Assembly (NCBI GenBank): GCA_964482205.1
Contig: CAYZWI010000004.1
Coordinates: forward strand, 222,818 to 286,817
Origin: JAZDGX01 sp964482205
GTDB lineage: Bacteria; Eisenbacteria; RBG-16-71-46; CAIMUX01; WJJG01
DNA: 64,000 nucleotides
Direction of reading: 5' to 3'
Part shown: positions 17,370 through 25,031 of the stretch, one piece after another
Position numbering within the stretch: the first letter of the stretch is position 1
Layout: every line of letters begins with the position of its first letter
Made by a program: the position numbers and the translations under genes
Notes under the pieces: generated by a model
Database searches by the model: none
Told to the model about the DNA's origin: nothing
What the model saw: the letters and a program-made list of their open reading frames with translations, nothing else

Positions 17370-18626
17370 CTAGCGCATCGTCAACGCCAGCACTCCGGAA
17401 GCCACGCCCATTCCAGCCATGACGACCGAGAGCGCGATCGTGATCGCGTTGAAGAGCGGTGAATTGACATGCTCTCCCATGATCCGCCGGTCGTTCACGA
17501 GAATGAGCATGAAGATGAGGACGATCGGAAGGAGGAAGCCGTTGACCACCTGGCTCAAGTACATGATCCCGAGCAGCGAGATCCCGGGCAGGAGGATGAG
17601 CCCGGCCCCAAGCGCGATGAGCACGGTGTAGAGCAGGTAGAACTTCGGCGCCTCGGAGAAGTCCTTGTCGACGCCCGATTCCCAGCCGGCCGCTTCGCAG
17701 ATCGTGTAGGAAGTGGAGAGCGGCAGGATGCTCGCGGCGAAGATCGAGGCGTTCAGGAGGCCGAAGGCAAAGAGAGCCGCCGCGTACCGGCCCGCCATCG
17801 GGACGAGCCCGCGCGCGGCGTCGGCCGCGGTCTCGATGCGGATGCCGTTCGCATGCAGGCTCGTCGCGCACACGGTCACGATGAAGACGGCCACGACCGT
17901 GACGGTGATGCAGCCGAGGATCGTGTCCAGCCGCGAGAGCGCGTAGTCCTCCACGCGCACATTTTTCTCGACGACGGCAGCCTGCTGATAGAACTGCATC
18001 CAGGGCGCGATCGTGGTGCCGACGAGCGCGATCAGCATGATGAGATAATCGGCTTGCGGGAGGATTTGCGGAACGACGAGCGCGCGCCCCATCTCCCCGA
18101 TCGGCGGATGGCTCATGATGCCGGCGATGACATAGCTCACATAGAAGAGGCAGGCGAAGAGGAAGACCTTCTCGACGGTGCGGTAGGTGGCGCGCAAGAC
18201 GATCGCCCAGACGAAGAGCGCCGCCACCGGCACGCTGACCCAGCGCGGCACGCCGAACATTCCGGCCGCCGCCGCGACACCCGCGAACTCCGCCAGGATA
18301 TTGCCGAAGTTCGCGACCAGCAGCGCGAGCATGAGGTAGAAGGTCCAGCGCACGCCGAAGCGTTCGCGAATGAGATCGGAGAGGCCTTTGCCGGTCACGA
18401 CCCCCATGCGGTTGCACATTTCCTGCACGACGACGAGGGCGAGGCAAAGCGGGATGAAGATCCACAGCGTGGCGAAGCCGAAGCGCGCGCCGGCCTGGGA
18501 ATAGGTGGTGATCCCGCCCGCGTCGTTGTCGACATTGGCGGTAATCACTCCCGGCCCGAGGAGGGCGAAGAAAAGCGCCAGGCGCGTGCCGAAGCGCCGG
18601 ACGCGAACCGCCTTCGGCCCACTCAC
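17370..18626 (-). CDS. NRAMP-related divalent metal transporter, NRMT-like metal site
   Basis: 418 aa, about 11 hydrophobic helices, LeuT-like fold of the NRAMP superfamily (GPGVITANVDNDAGGITTYSQAGARFG in TM1). The classical manganese/iron site is changed. TM1 DPGN reads DAGG (35-38), keeping Asp35 but losing the Asn. TM6 MPHN reads APWM (207-210), losing the soft-metal methionine and the histidine. Loss of the methionine is the hallmark reported for NRAMP-related magnesium transporters, so Mg2+ is the likely substrate. Its ATG overlaps the stop of the upstream MgtE-N/CBS gene by 4 bp, so the two are translated together. Confidence 0.9.
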   Translation of the reverse strand: MSGPKAVRVRRFGTRLALFFALLGPGVITANVDNDAGGITTYSQAGARFGFATLWIFIPLCLALVVVQEMCNRMGVVTGKGLSDLIRERFGVRWTFYLMLALLVANFGNILAEFAGVAAAAGMFGVPRWVSVPVAALFVWAIVLRATYRTVEKVFLFACLFYVSYVIAGIMSHPPIGEMGRALVVPQILPQADYLIMLIALVGTTIAPWMQFYQQAAVVEKNVRVEDYALSRLDTILGCITVTVVAVFIVTVCATSLHANGIRIETAADAARGLVPMAGRYAAALFAFGLLNASIFAASILPLSTSYTICEAAGWESGVDKDFSEAPKFYLLYTVLIALGAGLILLPGISLLGIMYLSQVVNGFLLPIVLIFMLILVNDRRIMGEHVNSPLFNAITIALSVVMAGMGVASGVLALTMR

Positions 18627-19900
18627 GCGCGCGCCTCCCGTTTGAATTCAGGCAAGAGATCGTCGACGGCGTGTTTGAAGAGGATGACGCCCATCATGCG
18701 TCGGTCCGCGTCGATCACCGGGATTCCCAGGAACGAGTACTTCTGGAACTGCTCGGCGACTTCCTTCAATCCTTCGTCCGGCGTAACGGTGACGAGACGC
18801 TGCTCCATGATCTCTTCGACCGGCCGCTCAGGGCTCGCTCCCAGCAACGAACGCAGGGTGGTCACTCCTTTCAAGCGGCGGTCGTCATCGAGCACATAGG
18901 TGTAGTAGATCGCCTCGATCTCAGGAGCGAGACGCCGCACCTCGGCGAGCGCCTGATCGACGGTGGCATTCAAGGGAACGGAAACGAATTCGGGGGTCAT
19001 GAGGGCCGCGGCCGTCTTCTCTTCGTACTCGATCAATTGCTCGAGCTGCGCGCGCTCGGGCGCTTCGACCTCCGCGATGATCTCTTCCGTGTGGGCGTCG
19101 GGCAGGCTGGTCAGGATGTCGGCCGCCTCTCCCGGGTCCATCTCCTCGAGGATGTCGGCCGCGAGCGAGGGCTCGAGCTGCGAGATGACGGCGGTCTGCA
19201 CCTCTTCTTCGGCTTCTTCCAGCACATCGGCCACCGCTTCGGGCCCCAGGCTGCCGACGATCATCGCGCGCTCTTCCTTGCCGAGGTCTTCGAGAATGTC
19301 CGCGAGCTCGCCGGGATGCAGATCGCGGATGCGTGCGTGCTCGATCTTCAAGCGAATGGGGTGGCCGGGCTCTTCGGTTTCCGCCAGGGGCTGCACGAAC
19401 TTCCAGGAGATCAGTTCCTCGCGCAGCGGACGATGGATCGCCTGGAAGAAGCGGCGGGTCGCGCGCTCGAACCCCAGCCTGCGCATGAGACCCAGCCCGC
19501 CGACATCGACATGCACGATCCAGGCCCGCTCGGCGAGCAGGAGGTGCACATCGTTCACCCGGCGCACTTTCGCGCCTTCCATGTCGACGATCTGTTTGTC
19601 GAGCAGCCAGTCGCTGACCAGAAAGTCGGCCGGCTCGAGATCAAGATCCCGCAACGCGGACGGATCGATGCGGACTTGCTCGCGTCTGGCCATGCGGTCG
19701 AGCTCGAGGCCGGGAAGGACGGCCAGCTTGCGCGGCCCATTCGTCAGCCGCACCACGAGACCCCGCACGCCCGGAAAGGGATGGCTGGTGGAAGCGACCA
19801 GGTCTTGCACCTTGCCGAGCCGCCGTCCCTGCGGATCGCGGACGATGCGCCCTTGGATTTCCGAGAAATAGCGGAAGGTGACATTCCTGGCATTGATCAT
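18623..19900 (-). CDS. Soluble MgtE-N/CBS-domain protein with PRC-barrel-like N-terminus
   Basis: 425 aa from ATG 19900 (GGAGGT upstream). Order: PRC-barrel-like region (about 10-135, with GRIVRDPQGRRLGKVQDLV), a linker, an MgtE N-terminal superhelix (about 190-295, repeats such as LADILEDLGKEERA, AADILEEMDPGEAADIL), then a CBS pair (about 300-355 and 363-420, MTPEFVSVPLNATVDQALAEV and VTPDEGLKEVAEQF). In the magnesium channel MgtE these cytosolic domains bind Mg2+ and close the pore. Here no transmembrane domain follows; the stop overlaps the start of the NRAMP-related transporter. It is most likely a separate Mg2+ sensor or gate for that transporter. Confidence 0.9.
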   Translation of the reverse strand: MINARNVTFRYFSEIQGRIVRDPQGRRLGKVQDLVASTSHPFPGVRGLVVRLTNGPRKLAVLPGLELDRMARREQVRIDPSALRDLDLEPADFLVSDWLLDKQIVDMEGAKVRRVNDVHLLLAERAWIVHVDVGGLGLMRRLGFERATRRFFQAIHRPLREELISWKFVQPLAETEEPGHPIRLKIEHARIRDLHPGELADILEDLGKEERAMIVGSLGPEAVADVLEEAEEEVQTAVISQLEPSLAADILEEMDPGEAADILTSLPDAHTEEIIAEVEAPERAQLEQLIEYEEKTAAALMTPEFVSVPLNATVDQALAEVRRLAPEIEAIYYTYVLDDDRRLKGVTTLRSLLGASPERPVEEIMEQRLVTVTPDEGLKEVAEQFQKYSFLGIPVIDADRRMMGVILFKHAVDDLLPEFKREARA

Positions 19901-20830
19901 GGGAACCTCCACGGCCGGCCGCCTTGGATTCGACGAAGAGTCGCTGAGCGAGCACTCCCGATCAAGCCTTTAGGGACGGGTGCGCACAACATTCGCACGC
20001 ACGCGAACGGGCTGAGGACGCATCTTGCGAGCGGCTTCACGGCTTCGCGATGGGAATGGGGATCGAAAATGGTTTGGCGAGTCATTGGCGCGTCGTGAGA
20101 GAACCCTGCGGTCAGGCTTTCGGAAGAATCCGCGTCGGAGAGAAGACTTCCCCGCGCAATGCGTTTGGACGGCGCGTGCGGGAAAGGAATCGCGTGCGCG
20201 CGAGCCGCGCTTGGGCTGCGCCGTCGTTTCGAGGCCTCAGGTCGAGACGCTCTCGGGAGACCCTCTTCGGTTCACGGCCTGCCCGCTCCCTGACCTGGCG
20301 GCTGCGTCGCCCCGCAGGGTGGCTCGAAGATTCGGGATTTCCTGCCATGGATTCCGGGCCACCGGCTTCGTCGGGGCCCTCGCCGGCGAGAGCCTTCCTC
20401 CAGCACCGGATCGCGGACGGCCGCCCGGGGGGACGGACCCCGCCTGATCCTCCAATCAGTTCTCGCCAAAGCAATTGGCCGATAGCATCCGTCCGATTTT
20501 TCCCCTTGGGAATGCGTAGATCGCTTGGCCTGGAGCCGAATACTTAATGATGATGCGCTCGGGGGTGCCCGTTGGAGGCGCCGTGCTTGGAAGGGGCGAA
20601 GCGTGAAGGCGATGGCGATGGCGTGAAGCCGGCCTCCGGTTCGGAGAGACCCTTCCGAATCGGGGGAGGAAGGTGTACACTATTCCGTTTTGATTCCCAC
20701 TTGCCGGGGAACTCTTCTCGCAGAGGCGGTTTCCTCTCGAAGGATCCCTCCGGTGAGCGATCTGCCTGTCTGGTGCGGACTTGCAGAATCATTTCGAATG
20801 CACCCGGATTGCTTCGAGAAGGAGTGGCCC
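19901..20830. other. Long intergenic region between divergent mgtE-N and sat
   Basis: About 930 bp without a convincing gene: the open frames here are short, arginine-rich and lack ribosome sites. It should hold promoters for both directions. A TGTACA palindrome lies at about 20672-20677, and AAGGAG before 20831 is the sat ribosome site. I looked for a SAM or magnesium riboswitch and could not recognise one. Confidence 0.4.
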
Positions 20831-21994
20831 ATGAGTCTGAATCCGCACGGCGGGCGGCTGATCGACCGGATGGTTCCAGCCTCGGAAATTCCCTCGCTCA
20901 CCGAAAAAGCCGCCGGCCTGCCCCGCGTCACCCTGAACGAGCGCGAGATCGCCGACATCGAGATGATCACCGTGGGGGCCATGAGCCCGCTCGAAGGATT
21001 CATGACCCGCGAAGACTACGAAGGCGTCGTCGAGCGCCGGCATCTGGCCAAGGGCCTCGCCTGGACGATCCCCGTGACCCTGAATCTGCGCGATGAACAG
21101 GCGGCGCAGATCAAGGAGGGCGCGGAAGTCGGTCTCTACGATCGCGACGGCGCGCTGATCGCGGTGATGGAAGTGCAAAGCAAGTATCGCCCCGACAAGA
21201 CGGCCGAAGCGGCCAAGGTCCTGCGCACGACCGACGAGGCGCATCCCGGGGTGAAGTACCTGAAGGGCATCGGAGACACCTACATCGGCGGCCCCTTGCA
21301 CGCCCTGCGCAAGCCGCACCACGCCGAGTTCACCCGCTATCGCCTCGATCCCAAGGAGACGCGCGTCCTCTTCAAGACCAAGGGCTGGGAGACGGTCACC
21401 GCCTTCCAGACGCGCAATCCCATTCATCGCGCGCATGAATATCTGCAGAAGTGCGCGCTCGAGATGGTCGACGGCCTGTTGATTCACCCGCTCATGGGCG
21501 CGACCAAGGCCGACGACATTCCGGGCGATGTGCGCATGGAGTGCTACGAGGTTCTCCTGCGCGGCTACTACCCGAAGGATCGCGTCGCGTTGACGATCTT
21601 CCCCGCCGCGATGCGCTACGCCGGGCCGTCGGAGGCGATCTGGCATGCGATCGTGCGCAAGAACTACGGCTGCACGCATCTCATCGTCGGGCGCGATCAT
21701 GCCGGCGTGGGCAACTACTACGGCACCTACGACGCGCAGCACATCTTCAAGGAATTCCCCGGCGAACTCGAGATCACGCCGATGATGTTCGAGCACACCT
21801 TCTTCTGCCGCACCTGCGGGAACCTGGGTTCGATCAAGACCTGCCCGCACGACAAGGATGTGCGCGTTTTTCTGAGCGGCACGAAGGTGCGCGAGATGCT
21901 GGCCAAGGGCGAGAATCTGCCGGTGGAGTTCACGCGTCCGGAGGTGGCCCAGGTGCTGCGCCGCCATCAGACGCAAGGCCCCGCAAAGGCGTAA
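20831..21994 (+). CDS. sat: Sulfate adenylyltransferase (ATP sulfurylase)
   Basis: 387-aa single-domain enzyme making adenosine 5'-phosphosulfate from ATP and sulfate. Motifs: PLEGFMTREDYE, FQTRNPIHRAHEYLQ (QxRN and HxxH of the nucleotide site), LIHPLMGATKADDIPGDVR, VGRDHAGVGNYYGTYDAQ, FLSGTKVREML. A zinc-type cluster CRTCGNLGSIKTCPHD is present, as in many prokaryotic Sat proteins. Start 20831 has AAGGAG upstream; earlier in-frame ATGs add unconserved residues. With cysC 90 bp downstream it gives the complete PAPS pathway. Confidence 0.96.
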   Translation: MSLNPHGGRLIDRMVPASEIPSLTEKAAGLPRVTLNEREIADIEMITVGAMSPLEGFMTREDYEGVVERRHLAKGLAWTIPVTLNLRDEQAAQIKEGAEVGLYDRDGALIAVMEVQSKYRPDKTAEAAKVLRTTDEAHPGVKYLKGIGDTYIGGPLHALRKPHHAEFTRYRLDPKETRVLFKTKGWETVTAFQTRNPIHRAHEYLQKCALEMVDGLLIHPLMGATKADDIPGDVRMECYEVLLRGYYPKDRVALTIFPAAMRYAGPSEAIWHAIVRKNYGCTHLIVGRDHAGVGNYYGTYDAQHIFKEFPGELEITPMMFEHTFFCRTCGNLGSIKTCPHDKDVRVFLSGTKVREMLAKGENLPVEFTRPEVAQVLRRHQTQGPAKA

Positions 21995-22004
21995 GACAGG
22001 CACC

Positions 22005-22070
22005 GGCCAGCGAAAGGCACAGGTCGACAACAAGCACGGCCAACGACAGGCACAGGTCAACGAAGAACGA
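22005..22070 (+). repeat. Tandem 33-bp imperfect repeat between sat and cysC
   Basis: Two adjacent 33-bp units (22005-22037 and 22038-22070) share GGCCA.CGA.AGGCACAGGTC.AC with a few substitutions. They occupy nearly the whole gap, and GAGGAGA following the second unit is the cysC ribosome site. The unit length is a multiple of three but no start precedes it. A recent slippage duplication is the simplest reading. Confidence 0.7.
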
Positions 22071-22083
22071 GGAGAAGCGGCAG

Positions 22084-22686
22084 ATGAAGGGGTTCACTCT
22101 CTGGTTCACGGGATTGTCGGGTTCGGGAAAGTCCACCCTCGCGACGGCCGTCGCCGAGGAATTACGCAAGCGCGACCTGAAGGTCGAGATCCTCGACGGC
22201 GATGTGGTGCGCACGAACCTGAGCAAGGGGCTGGGCTTCTCGAAGGAAGATCGCGACATCAACATCCGTCGCATCGGCTTCGTCTGCAATCTCCTCTCGC
22301 GCAACGAGGTCGTCGCCATCGCGGCCGCGATCTCGCCCTACAAGGCGATCCGCGACGAGAACCGGACGCTCATCAAGCGCTTCGTCGAGGTCTACTGCGA
22401 GTGCCCGCTCGAAGTGCTCGCCGAGCGCGATGTGAAGGGGCTCTACAAGAAGGCCATGGCCGGCGAGATCAAGGGCTTCACCGGCGTGGACGATCCGTAC
22501 GAGGCGCCCGAGAATCCCGAGATCCGCATTCGATCGGACAAGGAAACGGTGGCCGAAAGCGTGAACAAGATCTTGCGGACCTTGGAGCTGATGGGCCACA
22601 TCCCCGCCGATCCGATGGCCGGTGCGATTCCCGCGGAGGAAGAGGCCCGTATCAAGCAACGGTTGGCGGAGCTCGGCTACCTTTGA
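22084..22686 (+). CDS. cysC: Adenylyl-sulfate (APS) kinase with LGYL C-terminal tail
   Basis: 200 aa. Phosphorylates APS to PAPS, the donor for sulfate transfer. P-loop GLSGSGKST (10-18), DGDVVRTNLSKGLGFSKEDRDINIRRIGFV, the mobile-lid region YCECPLEVLAERDVKGLYKKA, and GVDDPYEAPENPEIRI are all typical. Downstream of the kinase fold the protein ends in IPAEEEARIKQRLAELGYL. The last ten residues match in pattern the end of the 65-aa protein at 27306 (IKEKLKGLGYLA). No reductive-assimilation genes (cysH, cysIJ) are nearby, so PAPS may serve sulfation. Confidence 0.95.
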   Translation: MKGFTLWFTGLSGSGKSTLATAVAEELRKRDLKVEILDGDVVRTNLSKGLGFSKEDRDINIRRIGFVCNLLSRNEVVAIAAAISPYKAIRDENRTLIKRFVEVYCECPLEVLAERDVKGLYKKAMAGEIKGFTGVDDPYEAPENPEIRIRSDKETVAESVNKILRTLELMGHIPADPMAGAIPAEEEARIKQRLAELGYL

Positions 22687-22775
22687 TCCCAGAGGATTCC
22701 TTGCGGATTCGAGGAGCGCTTCCTGCCGGACACCTGCGCCGCTCGCGTTCCCGCGCGATCCGGAGGTACATGCCC

Positions 22776-25031
22776 ATGCGTCAAGCGACACGGGTCACGC
22801 TCGCGTCTTGCGGCGCCGCATGCGTCGCCGCCCTGTTCGCGCCCAATGCGCAGGCCTACATCGGCCCGGGCGCCGGATTCGCGGTGGTCGGATCGCTGGG
22901 CGTGATCTTCGTCACCTTCTTTCTCGCCCTGTTCGCGATTCTCACCTGGCCGTTCCGCGCGCTCTTGCGCATGATCCTCAAAGCCGCGCGCCGGACAGGC
23001 CCGCGCCAGGTGGACCGCGTGGTCATTCTCGGTTTGGATGGACTCGATCCGCTGCTGGTGCGCCGCTGGATGAGTGAGGGGCACCTCCCCCATCTGGCCC
23101 GCCTCGCCGAGACCGGCTGCTTCCACAATCTCGCGACCACCTTCCCCTCGATGTCTCCCGTCGCCTGGTCCTCCTTCGCGACCGGCGTCGACGCTTCCAA
23201 GCACAACATCTTCGACTTCCTTAATCGCGATTTGCGCAGCCACATGCCGGTGCTCTCGTCGACCGACATCCGCTCCTCCGACAAGGTGATGCGCATCGGG
23301 CGCTATGAGATCCCGATCTCGAAGCCGCCGATTCGCTTCCTGCGCCGCAGCCAGTCGTTCTGGCAGATCCTGGGCAAGAACTACGTGCCTTGCCATGTGC
23401 TGCGCGTGCCGATCACCTTTCCTCCCGAGAAGGTGCCCAACGGCGCGCTCCTTTCGGCGATGTGCGTGCCCGATCTGCGCGGCACGCAGGGATCGTTCAC
23501 CTTCTACACGACTGATCCCGAGCGGGCGGCCGCGTACGAAGGGGGCGCGATCATCCATGTGACCCGCGCGGGCGACGCGATCGCCACCGAGATCACCGGA
23601 CCGCCCAATCCGCTCACGCGCGACCATGCCCTGCTCACGATTCCGCTGGCGATCACGATCGACGAGGCCAACAAGCGCGCGACCTTCACGATCGCGAAGC
23701 GCAGCTTCATGCTGAACGAGCGCGAATTCAGCGAGTGGATCCCGCTCGAGTTCCGGCCGGGCCTGGGGCAGAAGGTGCGCGGGATCGCGCGCTTCAAGGT
23801 GATGCGCTTCGCGCCCCATTTCGAGCTCTACATGACGCCGATCAATCTCGATCCCGAAAGCCCGCCGATGCCGATCTCGTATCCGGGCTTCTTCGGGCAA
23901 TACCTGGCGCGATTGAACGGCTCCTTCGCAACCCTCGGGCTGGCCGAGGACACCTGGGCGCTGAATGAGCGCGTGATCGACGAGGAAACCTTCCTCGAGT
24001 ACGCCTGGAGCATTCATGCCGAGCGCGAGAAGATGTGGTTCAACTCGTTGAAGAAGAACCGCAAGGGCTTGAATGTGGTCGTCTTCGACGCCACCGACCG
24101 CATGCAGCACATGTTCTTCCGCTACCTCGACAAGGATCATCCCTCGAACGCGGGCAAGGACACCGAGCGCCATCGCGACGCGCTCCTCGATCTCTATCGG
24201 CGCGCGGACGATCTCGTGGGGCGCACGCTGGAGGCGATCGGCAACGATGCGCGCACGGCCTTCTTCGTGCTCTCGGATCATGGCTTCAAGCCCTTCCGCA
24301 GAGGCATCAATCTCAACTCGTGGTTTTTGCAGAACGGGTATCTCGCGAGCAAGAACGGCGCGGTGGGGCGCTACTTCGACGGCGTCGACTGGTCCCGCAC
24401 CAAGGCCTACTCTTTCGGCCTGGGCGGCATCTATTTGAATGTGAAGGGGCGCGAGACGGGCGGCATCGTCGAGGCGCGCGAAGAGTACAAGCAGGTGAAG
24501 CGCGAGCTGGTCGAGAAGCTGAGCGGGCTCATCGATCCCGAGACCGGCCGCCCGGGCATCGTGCGCGTCTACGACAGCGCTGAGATCTTCCAGGGACCGT
24601 ATCGTCCCTCGGGCCCCGATCTGGTCGTCGGCTACACGGTCGGTTACCGCGCCTCGTGGGACGGAGCCGTCGGCGTGGCCGATGGCACGATCTTCGAAGA
24701 CAACAAGCGCAGCTGGAGCGGGGACCACTGCATCGATCCCTTCGCGGTGCCGGGAGTCTTCTTCAGCAATCGCAAGATCGAGACGCGCTATCCGAGCATC
24801 ATGGACTTCGCGCCCACCGTGCTCGGGCTCTTTGGAGTGCCGGCGCCCGCGCACATGGACGGCATCTCGCTCTACGACAAGCAGGCGTGCGCCAAGCGCG
24901 CGTCGCCGAGGGATGCGTACTTCCCGCGCGGTTTGCCGCCGAGCCTGCGCGGCGCCGAACCCGCGGGATCGCCAAAGGAAGAACCGGCGGCGCAAGTCCC
25001 GCTCGTTCGCGACGGAGGAAATACGCAATGA
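22776..25031 (+). CDS. Membrane-anchored alkaline-phosphatase-superfamily phosphodiesterase/sulfohydrolase 1
   Basis: 751 aa from ATG 22776 (GGAGG nine bases upstream; an ATG two codons earlier is too close). An export leader is followed by AYIGPGAGF and a second hydrophobic segment (about 30-65), so the enzyme is membrane-tethered. It belongs to the type I phosphodiesterase/nucleotide pyrophosphatase family: first-metal Asp in VVILGLDGLDP, nucleophile position Ser in FPSMSPVAWSSFATG, Asp/His in FDATDRMQHMFF, SDHGF, and GDH in WSGDHCIDP. The metal ligands expected for the two-metal site are therefore present. The middle (about 210-430) is a family-specific insertion. Its stop overlaps the start of the next paralogue by 4 bp. 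The natural substrate cannot be read from sequence. Confidence 0.88.
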   Translation: MRQATRVTLASCGAACVAALFAPNAQAYIGPGAGFAVVGSLGVIFVTFFLALFAILTWPFRALLRMILKAARRTGPRQVDRVVILGLDGLDPLLVRRWMSEGHLPHLARLAETGCFHNLATTFPSMSPVAWSSFATGVDASKHNIFDFLNRDLRSHMPVLSSTDIRSSDKVMRIGRYEIPISKPPIRFLRRSQSFWQILGKNYVPCHVLRVPITFPPEKVPNGALLSAMCVPDLRGTQGSFTFYTTDPERAAAYEGGAIIHVTRAGDAIATEITGPPNPLTRDHALLTIPLAITIDEANKRATFTIAKRSFMLNEREFSEWIPLEFRPGLGQKVRGIARFKVMRFAPHFELYMTPINLDPESPPMPISYPGFFGQYLARLNGSFATLGLAEDTWALNERVIDEETFLEYAWSIHAEREKMWFNSLKKNRKGLNVVVFDATDRMQHMFFRYLDKDHPSNAGKDTERHRDALLDLYRRADDLVGRTLEAIGNDARTAFFVLSDHGFKPFRRGINLNSWFLQNGYLASKNGAVGRYFDGVDWSRTKAYSFGLGGIYLNVKGRETGGIVEAREEYKQVKRELVEKLSGLIDPETGRPGIVRVYDSAEIFQGPYRPSGPDLVVGYTVGYRASWDGAVGVADGTIFEDNKRSWSGDHCIDPFAVPGVFFSNRKIETRYPSIMDFAPTVLGLFGVPAPAHMDGISLYDKQACAKRASPRDAYFPRGLPPSLRGAEPAGSPKEEPAAQVPLVRDGGNTQ

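Noticed and set aside
20050..20547. 165-codon plus-strand frame in the mgtE-N/sat gap
   Set aside because: No ribosome site, Arg/Pro/Ser-rich, no conserved pattern; overlapping frames on both strands look alike.
22677..25028. 783-codon minus-strand frame opposite the first phosphodiesterase
   Set aside because: Antisense to a gene with intact active site; low-complexity Arg/His/Glu product.
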